A stretch of DNA of 64,000 bases from Candidula unifasciata (GCA_905116865.2 CAJHNH020001119.1:133952-197951); one strand, 5' to 3'; positions 44,420 to 55,640 are shown, counted from the first letter of the stretch. Made by a program: numbers and translations. Notes: generated by a model not told the origin, from the letters alone.

Positions 44420-45720
44420 TAACTGTGTGCATGATGTTGATCCGTTGTTCAAATTTTAAATCTTGATTATCTCTTCCTGTCACTCCTGCAGCCTTTCTTG
44501 AACATCTCATTTCCATGGTTACTATAAAAAGAGTTCATGCTGCAAGGCATGGAGCTGTCTGCACTGAATATAATCACATTATAGTCATGTGATAAGTAAT
44601 GACCAATGAATAAAAGAGTATGGCTTAATGTCCCATGATGCATTGGTTCTGTTTCTGATCACTGAAAAAATGGCTGAGCTGATCCCATAATAAAAATAAA
44701 AAACTTCTATCTACAATATTTTTTTCTGTTTTTAATTCTTTTTAGCTGTCACGCAGTCCGTGAATCAACTTCCCCTGTTTGGCCGGTCTGCAGTTATAAT
44801 AAGATTTGAAGAACACTGCTCAAAAGCACACAGGCTTTGTGGTAGAATGTGCTGAAGTAACAAATGCCTGAGATTTAAAAAAATTAAATGTTTCCTGACA
44901 ACAAAGAATAACCAAATTTAAAAAACGGGTAATTTAGTTGCCCTAATGTTCACCAGTAGAAGATAGCTAAAGCAATGTTAAAGCAATAATAATTCAACAA
45001 ACGCACCAACATTTGCACAATAGTGACTTTTCTCTTTCATTTCAGTGGTAAAAAGGATATTTAACAGGACTTAAATAAAATGGTTGGATTAGAAAAAAAA
45101 GAAACATGTTGTAGCTTTTCTTATCTGAAGTTACTGGAACAATAACGTTATGTCACATATGCTTCTTCTCCTTCATATCAATCAGGATATAAAATAGGAT
45201 TGTGAAAATGAAATGATTGGATAAAAACCATGTAGCCATCCTTACCTGAAGTTACTAAAAGCTCTGTTGTATTTAAATGTATATTTATTCCACTGACAGT
45301 TTTATTATACCCTCTTCTTCTTTTCGTGTTCACTTTCTGATTTACACCGACAGACAGGTTCTTATGATAAACTTGACTATTTTTATGAGTTCCTTTTTAA
45401 TCCCATACAATTATTATACCTAAAACTGCAGAATTAAATAGTTTTTCCCTTATTGTGATCAGAGCTTTTTTCCCAAGACAAATTGGTGCCATTACTCACC
45501 TAAAATCACAATTATGAAATTATGACAGGAAGTCTAAGTAAGTCACAAATGGTAATGGGATAGCAGAAAAATGTAGTTGGTGGTTTCTAATAGTGTCATT
45601 AAGTGACAGTAACATTAAAAATTATGTCTCTGTTCGTTGGGGTGTTGCATCTGCATGCACAACACAGAAACAAAATGGTGACTGTACTTACCTTAAAAAA
45701 AAATGTACGTCCTTTTCGTG
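44420..45720. other. No recognised feature
   Basis: Unique AT-rich sequence; no exon-like block with splice sites in a credible frame. Confidence 0.5.
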
Positions 45721-45736
45721 GGATTTTTTTTTTTGG

Positions 45737-45749
45737 GGGGGGGGGGGGC
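45737..45749. repeat. G run
   Basis: 13 G after a T run, one of more than ten G/C homopolymers in the window. Confidence 0.9.
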
Positions 45750-45849
45750 AAACGGGCTGCCTACAAAGGACACTGACAAGGAAATGCTTCCTGTTTATAC
45801 TGATAAATGTTTATCTTATAAAGCGGTGCATAGGTGGGTAAAGAATTGT

Positions 45850-46175
45850 TCTCAAGGACGCTCTATGACTGTTTGATGAAGTCTGATCAGGTCGTCCTGC
45901 TAAGACTGCAACAGATGCATCCGTGCAGCAGGTGGAGAAGAGGATTAGAGGTGACAGGCTAGAAATGGTTGACTCTGTAGCAGCTACAATAGGTGTGTAC
46001 ATGGTTTTTGATAAAACTGAAAACACTCTTCGGGAGACTTTGCACGAATAATGCAGAAGTTCAATGTGGTTTAGAAAACAGAGTACGCAGTTCTATGCAG
46101 CAGGTTTGGGAGGACTGACAAAACAATGGGACAAGGGCATTCAAGTTGGTGGAAATTTTGTTGAAAATAAAGGGA
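45850..46175 (+). pseudogene. Internally deleted mariner transposase relic
   Basis: The N-terminal part reads SGRPAKTATDASVQQVEKRI, the mariner HTH linker block. After a short gap it jumps to QFYAAGLGGLTKQWDKGIQV then GGNFVEN, the typical C-terminus. The whole DDD catalytic domain is missing. Confidence 0.65.
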
Positions 46176-46828
46176 CAGTGTGTGTCCCCAATTTTTTACT
46201 ATAAAATTTGTAATGCCAGGGGAGGGGGGTAAAGCCCCATAATGTTAACTTTATGACGGGGTGACTGACATACATAAACACACACAGGTTGCTAATTCCC
46301 TAGCTTCTAGCGCACATTCGTTGAATGCCAACCGTTAATCCTTCACTGTGATAGCTATACTGATAATACTCATACACAAAAACATGAGCCTCAGACAAGA
46401 AATTGAATAACACCATCTACCACTGGATACATGAACAGTGTCACATAGCCATAAATTAGACATAACTCAATGTTGATTACACTGTAATGTATAATAATAT
46501 ATTATATTTTAACTCACTGCGTTGTCATTAACCGAGCACCGTTAAATTGTCGCTACTAAATAAATTTAATAACAGATAGGTTCAAGTCTATAAACCCGCA
46601 AGTAAGTGGAAGAAATAAACTCGAAGGGTAGAGGTTAGAGACAATATGATGACATAATGTAAACCTCAACTTCAATTCTTACAGGAGACTCAACTGTCCA
46701 AATGCAATCCATATACAACTTACAGAGCCACGCATTCAGTGTGATACTCAGACTACAAACAAGCCAATCGCCAATCTAACAAATTATTAATTTAATTTTA
46801 TCGTCGGTTCTGGAACGAGCTGAATGAT
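46175..46828. other. No recognised feature
   Basis: AT-rich. A reasonable minus-strand donor lies at about 46721 (GGCTCT|GTAAGT), so part of a non-coding exon cannot be excluded. Confidence 0.4.
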
Positions 46829-47112
46829 GGGCTCTACTGGCAAATCCGGACGAAGAATAAACAGCCTTGGACGACTTAGTGAGAGTTCTCTCCCGTCGCC
46901 GCACTCCAAACAGTGATCGGAAAATCCACAACGAAACAAAGAAGACAGTCACGTCGACATCAGGGCTGCCAATGCTTGGTTGTTTCCCCCAGATCTGGGT
47001 TTTTTTTTCGACGCTGCAGGACAATTCTGGGTGTTTTTTTTTTTTTTGGGTGTGTTTTGTTTGTTGGTGTTAGCCGATTTGTATGCTTTAATGATCGATA
47101 AATTTGCGTAAT

Positions 47113-47190
47113 TAGGGGGGTAGGGGTTAGGGTTAGGGTTAGGGTTAGGGTTAGAATTAGGGTTAGCGGTAGGGTTAGGATTAGCGTTAG
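47113..47190 (+). repeat. Interstitial telomere-like repeat, G strand
   Basis: About twelve GGGTTA units, several degenerate (GAATTA, GCGGTA). Confidence 0.93.
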
Positions 47191-47418
47191 ATTTGACAAT
47201 TTTGACGCCGGAGTTCCCTATAATCGCGCACAGTCCCATACACACAAACAAACAATCGAGGGCCTCTGGATGCTGGTCACACGCACAATTCGCCAACGAT
47301 TGGGGGCACCAGCCGCACGCTATTGGCGTCATATTTGGCAGAGTTTCAGTGGCGCCACTCCCACAAACATTATATTGTCGGCCAGTATTTCGAAATCCTA
47401 CGTCAAAATTTTCACATC

Positions 47419-47542
47419 TAACCCTAACCCTAACCCTACCCCTAACCCTACCCCTAACCCTAACCCTAACCCTACCCCTAACCCTACCCCTAACCCTACC
47501 CCTAACCCTACCCCTAACCCTAACCCTACCCCTAACTCTAAT
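47419..47542 (-). repeat. Interstitial telomere-like repeat, C strand
   Basis: About twenty CCCTAA and CCCTAC units, partly in a 12-bp CCCTAACCCTAC higher-order pattern. Confidence 0.93.
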
Positions 47543-47862
47543 CCAACAACCGCATGATGATGACTACACAACCATTCACAATGCCTCACGCAACCGTACG
47601 CAACTGTGCACGCAACCATATGATGATGCCACGATGTCTCACGCAACCGTACGCAGCCCTACACGCAACCGCAGGATGATAGGTAAGTTTGTCGTTTGTT
47701 TCGTTTGTTTTCCGATTACTGTTCGGAGTGCGGCGACGGGAGATAACTCTGACTAAGTCGTCCAAGTCTGTTTATTCTTCGTCCGGATTTGCCAGTAGAG
47801 CCGAATGATGTTATCCCGTTATTTATTTATGCGACATCTAAAGAGAAAATGTGGCCACTTAC

Positions 47863-48055
47863 TGCCAGCCTGGTTTAATTTCGCCATGTTTAGCAAGAGT
47901 ATTACATTTGGTTATCTTGCAGGTGGGCTGTTTAATCAATTCCAACAAAGATGGTTTGATATGTAAACGTAAACACATATAACAGACAACAACTTCACAT
48001 ACACATCATAATATTGATGATTGGTGAACACCGGAAGTTTACGGAGAAACGTCGT
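47863..48055 (-). promoter_or_regulatory. Candidate 5' non-coding exon and promoter of CCDC186
   Basis: The acceptor before the CCDC186 ATG demands an upstream exon. Here the minus strand has a good donor, GGCA|GTAAGTGG (GT at 47861-47862). It is preceded by AACATGGCGAAA, a YY1-like start-site element. Further upstream is an ETS-like site (ACCGGAAGT on plus, about 48030). If spliced to exon 2, the ATG at 47887 would open a short upstream reading frame of about 11 codons that overlaps the main start. This is inference; an alternative donor is at about 46721. Confidence 0.25.
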
Positions 48056-48206
48056 TTCTGCGTTTCACTGAACTTCCACTGTTGTCTATTATAGTCTGCA
48101 GTGTTAAGTGACTGTCAACAGCCTGTGTAAATACGACTGGGGTCCTATTTAGGCATGTGCAACATGTGCAGCTGATAAAAGCCGTCCCCAAGTGGAAAGA
48201 ATTTTT

Positions 48207-48233
48207 TTTTCAACGGGGGGGGGGGGGGGGGGC
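48207..48233. repeat. T and G homopolymers
   Basis: T9 followed by a G run of 18 or more. Confidence 0.85.
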
Positions 48234-48244
48234 TAATATAACCT

Positions 48245-48360
48245 AGTGTTCGAAAGAGTTTCTGGGACTAGCACCTGAGAGATTCTCATCCGATTGGTGG
48301 CACTTTGTGCCACCTGGTATTTAATCGCTCGTTGTGCGGTCCTGGTGGGGTTGGGCATCA
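48245..48360 (+). repeat. Dispersed repeat family E fragment
   Basis: GGTGGCACTTTGTGCCACC and GGTCCTGGTGGGGTTG blocks. Confidence 0.65.
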
Positions 48361-48630
48361 GTCAGTTTGCAGCTGTACAGGTTGGTCACATTGGAAGAGG
48401 GGGTGGGGGGAGGCGGCAAAATAAAACTGCTCGTCTGCGGATCCGAAGGTAATGGGTTCAGGTCTTGACAGAGCCAGGTTTTGTTTTGTCTAAGGTAGAT
48501 TTGTCTTTCTTTCTGTAATGTCTGTATTTACCACTGTGTAGGTAACCTTTTTATGTAAAATCCGGATATTATAGTCTAGCACCTTTACCCACTGTTGATT
48601 ACGTTCATCTAAGCGGGGTTTTTTTTCCCG

Positions 48631-49434
48631 TCCTTATTCCTCAGTCTCGCTGATTCCCATTTCAGGGAATGTTTCTCTTGTGTGTCCTTATTCCTCAATC
48701 AAGCTGATTCCCATTTCAGAGAATGTTTCTCTTGTGTGTTCTTATTCCTCAGTCCCTTGATTCCCATTTCAGGGAATCTTTCTCTTGTGTGTCCTTATTC
48801 CTCAGTCCAGCTGATTCCCATTTCAGGGAATGTTTCTCTTGTGTGTTCTTATTCCTCAGTCTCGCTGATTCTCATTTCAGGGAATGTTTCTCTTGTGTGT
48901 CCTTTTTCCTCAGTCCAGCTGATTTCCATTTCAGGGAATGTTTCTCTTGTGTGTCCTTATTCCTCAGTCCAGCTGATTCCCATTTCAGGGAATGTTTCTC
49001 TTGTGTGTCCTTATTCCTCAGTCCAGCTGATTCCCATTTCAGGGAATGTTTCTTTTGTGTGTTCTTATTCCTCAGTCCCGCTGATTCCCATTTCAGGGAA
49101 TGTTTCTCTTGTGTGTCCTTATTCCTCAGTCCAGCTGATTCCCATTTCAGGGAATGTTTTTTTTTTTGGTGTGTTCTTATTCCTCAGTCCAGCTGATTCC
49201 CATTTCAGGGAATGTTTCTTTTGTGTGTTCTTATTCCTCAGTCCCGCTGATTCCCATTTCAGGGAATCTTTCTCTTGTGTGTCCTTATTCCTCAGTCCAG
49301 CTGATTCCCATTTCAGGGAATGTTTCTTTTGTGTGTTCTTATTCCTCAGTCCCGCTGATTCTCATTTCAGGGAATGTTTCTCTTGTGTGTCCTTATTCCT
49401 CAGTCCAGCTGATTCCCATTTCAGGGAATGTTTC
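48631..49434. repeat. 54-bp minisatellite upstream of CCDC186
   Basis: About 15 copies of a unit with TCCTTATTCCTCAGTCCAGC and TGATTCCCATTTCAGGGAAT, then GTTTCTCTTGTGTG. Two subtypes (CAGTCCAGC and CAGTCCCGC) alternate. One unit has a T-run expansion at 49160. It has stop-free frames but no start context or splice evidence. Confidence 0.95.
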
Positions 49435-49439
49435 GTGAT

Positions 49440-49955
49440 TCTCTGGTCGCTGCTCCTTGTGATGTGTACGAGCATATCATATAATTATTATCACTGCCCC
49501 ACTAAAATATTGCTACTCGTGGCTTTACCACCATATGAATGAGAATCAAACTGGAGCCAGCCGTGGAACCCCCGTTCAGCCGTAAAAGACGTTATATTGG
49601 GGCACTCCTACGGTACAAAATAACTTGAAGTCAAGTGTGAGGGTTGGATTTGCTTATCTTCTTTGTTTTACGGCTGTTGACACTAGCCGTTGTGCAGGAA
49701 CACGGCCTTCTCTATTTAAACAAATAGCTCAAGATGGGCGTAGCAGGGATTACTTCAATTTATTGAATTTATCCCATGTAGTGTTCAACATTCAATCCCG
49801 TATTTGTTTTTGAATGTATTTAATTTTCAGTCTACGTCGTTAACCGTTTTCATATTCGATGTTTATTTAAATGATCAAGTATCTCTTAACCGCAACGGCT
49901 AGCAGTAAGTTGAATGTGGTTGAATTTATGTTTCCTCTTCAAAAATGGACACAGA
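49440..49955. other. No recognised feature
   Basis: Contains short family E-like text (GGAACCCCCGTTCAGCCGT) near 49565. Confidence 0.45.
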
Positions 49956-49959
49956 CATG

Positions 49960-50225
49960 GACCTGTAGACCTGGGTTCGAATCCATGGTACGGTGATGAA
50001 ATTTTCGCAGTAAAGTAGTCAAATTATTTGACTCACATTTAGAAGGTCGTGGTTTTGTTTCACAGATGCATCGTTCACTCCACGAGTGCATTTTTTGTTT
50101 AACGGAGATCCCTGGGAATCGTTGGCATAAATACAGAGTTCGTGCCTGGGTAGTCGGCTAGCCGTTCTTGGGGAGGCTGAGCCATGCTATAGCCCGTGAA
50201 ATATAGTCGATCCTATCGACATTAA
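49960..50225 (+). mobile_element. tRNA-derived SINE-F, composite copy
   Basis: Opens with ACCTGGGTTCGAATCCATGG, a B-box, then repeats a head with AGGTCGTGGTTTTGTTTCAC and the SINE-F body (GGAGATCCCTGGGAATCG, end GTCGATCCTATCGAC). Confidence 0.65.
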
Positions 50226-50499
50226 CTATATCTGTCAAGGTAAATAATAAAATCCTCATCAAAAGTCTGTGTCGACCGCTCTATCCAAAAGATCCCAAAT
50301 TTGCATGCGTAGCAGCTGTAGAAAATGGCCGCAGCACTGTTAAAATGCACTGAGGAAGTGCAATTCGTTTTGGGGCAAGGAGTGTTAACCGTCTGAAATC
50401 TCTCAAAAAAATGAAGGTTCAATACGGAGACAGTTTTTGTGTTTCGTGTCAGTGAAACGTAGGCATGGCTGGAAAGATTTTAAAAGGGAAGGGATTTTT

Positions 50500-50545
50500 T
50501 TTTTTTTAAATAATATCCAGAAACCATGAGTTGTTAACCCTTTAG
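50500..50545 (-). mobile_element. SINE-C terminal fragment
   Basis: AATATCCAGAAACCATGAGTT matches the end of SINE-C. Confidence 0.6.
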
Positions 50546-50639
50546 AAGGGATAACGACAGTAATGAAAAGCGGAGTGGGAGACCTGTTAGCGTGGCAACT
50601 GAGACAGTGAAATAACAGATAAATGAGTAACTATTTTTA

Positions 50640-50995
50640 CAGCGATACAATCGGTCGGCAGGCCAAACAATTTCTAGAGGCCTCAGAGATGTGGTTTTAC
50701 AGAATAATGCTTAGAATACCTTGGACGGCCAAAAAGAGCAACCAAGAGGTTTTGAAAGAGGCTGGAGCCCGAAGGCAACTTATCACAGACATCAGAAGGA
50801 GACAGTCATCGTTTTTCGGCCATGTTGTGAGAAGAGGGAAAATAGAACATGTTGTGACCACTGGAAAGATCTGTGGAAGGAGGGATAGAGGAAGACAACG
50901 AGAGAAGATTCTTGACAGTCTTGTTGCACGGCATGGAGGTGTGTTGGCACACGAACTGATACATGCTGCATGAGATCGCAGACTATGGAGAGGTA
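50640..50995 (+). mobile_element. LINE RT C-terminal fragment
   Basis: Open reading TIGRQAKQFLEASEMWFYRI, MLRIPWTAKKSN, RRRQSSFFGHVVRRGK and GRQREKILDSL. It is a well-kept C-terminal block of a LINE pol; close kin of 20510-20910. Confidence 0.85.
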
Positions 50996-51024
50996 TGATC
51001 GCCCACGCCAGTCGGCAAGGAACC

Positions 51025-51815
51025 TGATGATGACGATTGTTGAAATCGCTGTAGAATTCCACGTGAGTCACAGTGCTGAATACAAAATTATGCATGACGA
51101 CTGTGGATATAGTAAAGTGTGTAGATGCATTCCAAAGCAGCTTTCTGATGAACAGAAGCACACTAGGCAGACGATTTGTCGGGAGCATTTAGACCGTCAT
51201 GTCCGCGACGGAGATGCTTTTCTCCATGTCAATGTGTCGTGATGAATTCTGGATGCACCAGTATGAACAAGAGAGGAATAGACAGGCGATGCAGTGGAAG
51301 CACCCGGTGTCACTGCCACCTAAACAATTCAAGACACAAGCGTCAACTTGGATGACGATGCTAACTGTTACTTTTGGGTGTCAATGGCTCTATATTTCAA
51401 GGAAAAGAATGGAACTGCCACTATTGTTGGTTACAGTGACATGTTAGCGAGCAAGATAAAGCCCGCGATCTAATCGAAACATCAAGATCTTCTCTCGAAA
51501 GTAGTTTATTTGCCCAATGACAACGCCCGCCACCACCCGGCTGCGAATAGTGGATACGCTACGGACTCTGCGGTTTGAATTATTGAAACATCCAGCAGTC
51601 AGCCCAGGACTTGGCACCATCGGATTTTCATTTGTTTGGCCCATTGAAAAAACATTTGCGGGGACAGAGATTTGCAGATGCACACAAGGGTATGTCGGTG
51701 GTGCAGACTTGGTTACTGGTGACGCCCAAAAGCTTCTTCGTGTTAGGTATCAACAATCTTTCTGATCGGCGGACTACACATGCTGCAAGGCAAGCAGACT
51801 GTGTTGTTAAATAGG
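51025..51815 (+). pseudogene. Mariner transposase relic
   Basis: Blocks in order but in shifting frames: EFHVSHSAEYKIMHDDCGY (HTH), IPKQLSDEQKHTRQTICREH, RDEFWMHQY (first catalytic Asp), MQWKHPVSLPPKQFKTQ, NDNARHH (second Asp), TLRTLRFELLKHPAVSP, MAPSDFHLFGPLKKHLRGQR (third Asp of the DD34D type) and a C-terminal stop at about 51813. At least three frameshifts and one stop are present. The 5' end is lost next to the LINE piece. Confidence 0.85.
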
Positions 51816-51894
51816 ACAGAATCAGTTTGTTCTAGCCGCTTGTAAAAAAACAAACAAAAATTATTAGAGCAGTTGACTATACTTAATGAATTAG

Positions 51895-52220
51895 CTTTGT
51901 ATATGTGTAAGTGTGCGTGTGTGTAATATGCATCAGTAATATATATATATAGTGTGCATTTAAGATCAGAAAGATAGCAAAGATCAGAGTGGATTGTGGG
52001 ACTAGACTATTTACATCAAGTCTATCGACTAGACACCCAACCATATATTTAATGTATATATACACACAAACACAAATATATATTTTAGTGATATGTAAAT
52101 GTGTTTGTGTGTACGTATTTGTGTATGTGTTTGAATGCAATAAAAAAACTAGAGTGCGAGCTTTCTGAAAACTTATAAGAGCACATCGTTATGATGATGA
52201 TGATGAAGATGATGATATAA
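51895..52220. repeat. TG/TA and GAT microsatellites
   Basis: Imperfect (TG)n, (TA)n and, at 52192-52215, (GAT)n. Confidence 0.8.
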
Positions 52221-52484
52221 CTAATCAGAAATAAATCAGTGTTCTCATTGTCAAATATAGAATCCGAACATATTGCACATCTGGTCACTGAAATAGCAGC
52301 GGGTTTCAGAAAAATATTAGAACCAATAAGCCGCTTACTCAACAGTCTGACACAAAATTATACATTAGATTATTAGACACAATGTGGTTAACAACAACAA
52401 CATGCAGAAAATTCATTGAGAAAACAGAAGATTGAATTCATTTAGTAAGAATGCAGCCAGAACAGCTAACATGAAAAAAAAAAT

Positions 52485-52655
52485 ATCATGTGAAAGTAAG
52501 AGGTCGCCCTAGGAAGATGGGCTGATGACATTAAAGAGCTTTTACATGGTCAGGAAAGGACAGTAGCCATTGCTGCCCCTCAAGCAATGGATCACAAACT
52601 GTTCCTCCCCACGTCACAACGGCTGAAGTGGAAATTGATAATGATGATGATTAGA
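52485..52655 (+). mobile_element. LINE C-terminal end fragment
   Basis: Reads RGRP(K) then WADDIKELLHGQERTVAIAA, PQAMDHKLF and SQRLKW, ending in a GATGATGATGATT tail. Confidence 0.6.
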
Positions 52656-52659
52656 ACCA

Positions 52660-53615
52660 AACGTATCAAACACACAATCATACTGGAAAGTTATGCTGAG
52701 TGTAGTAAAATAGAACTATTTAAAAAAGAGACATAACTTGTGTTTGTCACTTGCTATGCATAAAACACAGAAAAAAATTTTTGCTGGAAATTCCTCCTAA
52801 TTATTAAAATAACCTGATGCATTGCTTAACACTCAGAAAAACAAGTCAAATATAGAGAAATCATGTAGCATCCACCCAGGGAAAAATTTAATATTTAGAG
52901 ACCATAAGCATGTTTATTGCCATCATGCTGTATGTAGAATGACAATCTGATTCCAGACTTTGCAGGATTTTTCGTTCTAACCCCACCCCTTCCCCTTTTT
53001 TGTGTGCACCTACCCTTTCCAAAATCTGCATCCCAAATGATTGATATCAGCTTACTCGAACCTCTTGACGGAGGCTAATCCAGCAAAAGCAGATCTAAAA
53101 AACCATGTTTAACCGTTTATCTATGTAATAGATTTATACTAGCACTATACGTTTACCAGGTTTATACTATAGGCTCTGTGCTTTGCTAGTTTGGTGAATT
53201 AGAATTTCAAAGAATTTCAAATAAACCTCATGAGAATTCTATAGATGAGGATTGGCCTAGAGGCTTTCTCAAATAACTGTTAACGAGAATATAAATGTGT
53301 GCTCACAATCACATTCTATTGCTGGGTTTGCCTGAAAGTAACGTGTAATTAACGAAAATTTTTACAAGTTTGTTCTCATCCAAGACAGGTATGAATTGCA
53401 GATATGATTGCCTATACTTTTTATTCAGTGTTTAAAAAAAAAACCATAACTCATGTTGTACATAGTTAACAAAATATAATTTGTCTATACAAATGTAAAA
53501 ACTGCAATAAATATCTGAGGTATCGAAACACAAGAAAATCCATCTTCTAGCCTACTCATTTCCCAAGGTAAAATAGTTGTCTTATGACAATTTTTTCTCA
53601 TTGTTATGTTGGGTG
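52660..53615. other. No recognised feature
   Basis: AT-rich unique sequence. Confidence 0.5.
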
Positions 53616-53619
53616 TGTG

Positions 53620-54220
53620 TGTGTTGTCCATCAAGATGATGATAACCACTCTTTTTCATGAAGTATGAGTACGAAGATGACTGATGAGGCCGATGGGGGC
53701 CCGAAAAGTTCTTGGACAGTGAGGACAGGGAATGAGCGTTGTGCCAGGGAGGGGACGGACCTCTTGTAGTCGCCTTTCAGTCCATCCTTTTCTTAATCAG
53801 TTTTGTTGTTCTGTTTGCTTCACATGTAGCCGCGCCCTTGTGTAGAGCTGCACGCCATGCATTTCGGCCTTGAGAGGCAGCCTCCTAATTGGTGTGATTC
53901 ATCCCAAATGCTTTGAGTGAAGACTTCAAGGTGTATGAAAGAGTGACTTGCGCGGTGACTTGAATTAAAGTGAGGAAGAGTTGCGCTGTGTCGTCGACCT
54001 CACTCTCTCGCCAAAGTCATAGCAGGGTCCAGTGGCAAGGACGACTTGAGATATGTCTAGGTGCAGTGGATGACCAGGTCGTTCTACGTGCCTCGTCATG
54101 CTTTATGCGCTCCACAATGCTTTGCTAGTGTCGCCGTCTTGTCCGTTGAACCAAATATGGTGTCCTTCGCGCATTCTGCAGACAGTAGTCTTTGCATGTT
54201 TGGGTAGTTGTAATAAGGGA
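53620..54220 (+). repeat. Dispersed repeat family I, copy 2
   Basis: Shares blocks with 280-640 (GAGGAAGAGTTGCGCTG, CTAGGTGCAGTGGATGACCA). Confidence 0.65.
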
Positions 54221-54361
54221 CACAACAACGTAAACGCTGATAAAGAGTATTTGTTATGTCCCTTCATGTAGTTCCTCCGATCAGCATACGTGCTAAAAGA
54301 ATTTGAACAAAACTGAAAGAAACAACAGAATGCACAATTTATTGCGAGACATACTTTGCTG

Positions 54362-54548
54362 ACTGACTGACTTTCTACCCCACAAGGACATCACACAAGC
54401 GATAAACACCCGATAACACAAAGTGCCACCATGTGGATGAGAATCACCGTGGAGAGGTCCCAGAAACCGCGTTCAGACAATTGGCCATATTTATGGCCTG
54501 CCTATATTGCAGCACCTGGCAAAAGCCAGGGTGGGGCTTCAAATAACA
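54362..54548 (-). repeat. Dispersed repeat family E
   Basis: TACCCCACAAGGACATCACA through GGTGGGGCTTCAAATAA. Confidence 0.8.
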
Positions 54549-54749
54549 ACAAATTTCGTCCTAAAAAGGACTAAACTGAATAGATGTATACTTTGCTGCA
54601 TCCTACAGTAACGATTATTTAAACACGAGGGGGAAAATGTTACAGGACATAAATTGAGCAATCTTTTGTTCGTGTCTTTGTTCATATTCACAATAGGGAA
54701 TCAGTGCTTTTATTTGCTAACAAAAACTGTTTGCTTGTTAGCTTGCTTG

Positions 54750-54850
54750 TTGTACTCTATACGGATACCACACGAGCAATAAACACACAGTGACACAAAG
54801 TGCCACCATGCGGATGAGGATCACCCCTGGAGAGGACCCAGAAACTCGCC
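54750..54850 (-). repeat. Dispersed repeat family E fragment
   Basis: CACACGAGCAATAAACAC through GAGAGGACCCAGAAAC. Confidence 0.75.
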
Positions 54851-54952
54851 CGAACACACCCCCCAGACAAATTTTCCCGAGAAAAGGAGACTCAAGGGGC
54901 ATAAGCATTGCTTAGGTGTGTAATAACATATATGTATGTATATATATGTATA

Positions 54953-55108
54953 TGAGTAAAGGACATTTTTCCACACCTTCAGGCATACTGGGCTAGATCT
55001 TTATTTTTTAGACCACTCGGCACTTGGTGGGTGATGTGGTCAACATCACGCCGGCTGCCTTTACTTCACAGAACTTTAAATGGTACCCATTCAAGGCTGA
55101 TCCTATGT
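54953..55108 (-). mobile_element. SINE-A fragment
   Basis: AAAGGACATTTTTCCACACC, GGTGATGTGGTCAACATCAC; cut by family E at 55110. A short inverted SINE-A end lies at 55893-55945. Confidence 0.8.
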
Positions 55109-55109
55109 T

Positions 55110-55335
55110 TTCTAGTCATCTCCTTGTGAGATACAATTTTTTCAGCTTTTTGAAGCCCTACTCTGGCTCTTGCCAGGTGCCGCAATATAGACAGTCCATA
55201 AACATGGTCTAATGGCTGAATGCCGTTTCTGGAACCTCTCCACGGTGATCCTCATCCACTTTGTGGCACTTTGTGTCATCGAGTGTTTATCGCTTGTGTG
55301 ATGTCCTAGTGGGGTAAAAATCTACTACTACTACT
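55110..55335 (+). repeat. Dispersed repeat family E inserted in SINE-A
   Basis: AGTCATCTCCTTGTGAGATA start and a CTACTACTACTATT tail. The SINE-A text (TTTAGGCTGGGCCGACTTCG) resumes after it at 55337. Confidence 0.8.
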
Positions 55336-55404
55336 ATTTAGGCTGGGCCGACTTCGGACTAAAATATTGTTGAAGAGAGCATGCGCCACAGAGAAGCAGC
55401 GTTA

Positions 55405-55640
55405 TATTATCACTTTTTTTTTTTTAATCAGTGAAAGGGTGAAGCCGATACAAATTAATTGGCGAATAAAGATCCAGTATAGTAATGCATGTTTGTCAGT
55501 ACTACACGTGTCTGAGTGGGGTAGGAGGCTTCAAAACGCCTGGGACATGAGGTCACGTGCATAATATTCTTGCCATCCTTAACAATAAAAACTTACAGGT
55601 TACAAAACAATGGCATGGTTAACTGTTATATCTCACATTT
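55405..55640 (+). repeat. Dispersed repeat family J, copy 1
   Basis: Ends with CATCCTTAACAATAAAAACT and TACAGGTTACAAAACAATGG, as at 58530-58575. Confidence 0.65.

Larger units (their letters stand above)
46829..47803. repeat. Imperfect palindrome with head-to-head telomere-like repeats
   Basis: Outer arms of about 105-112 bp (46829-46940 and 47699-47803) are inverted copies with about 10 mismatches, sharing GGCTCTACTGGCAAATCCGG and CTCCCGTCGCCGCACTCC. Inside the left arm is a TTAGGG-type tract and inside the right arm a CCCTAA/CCCTAC tract. At the inner edge of each tract a GACAATTTTGACG-like block is again inverted. The core is about 180 bp. No transposase or TSD could be defined. Confidence 0.85.

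Noticed and set aside
46776..47024. ORF over the left palindrome arm as a possible first coding exon.
   Set aside because: The mirrored arm has a stop in the corresponding frame and no family similarity or splice logic supports it.
47193..47756. Pro/Asn- and Leu/Thr-rich ORFs in the palindrome.
   Set aside because: Translation of CCCTAA/CCCTAC units; no coding evidence outside them.
48682..49542. 286-codon ORF over the upstream minisatellite.
   Set aside because: Frame is open because the unit is a multiple of three; three overlapping frames are open at once.
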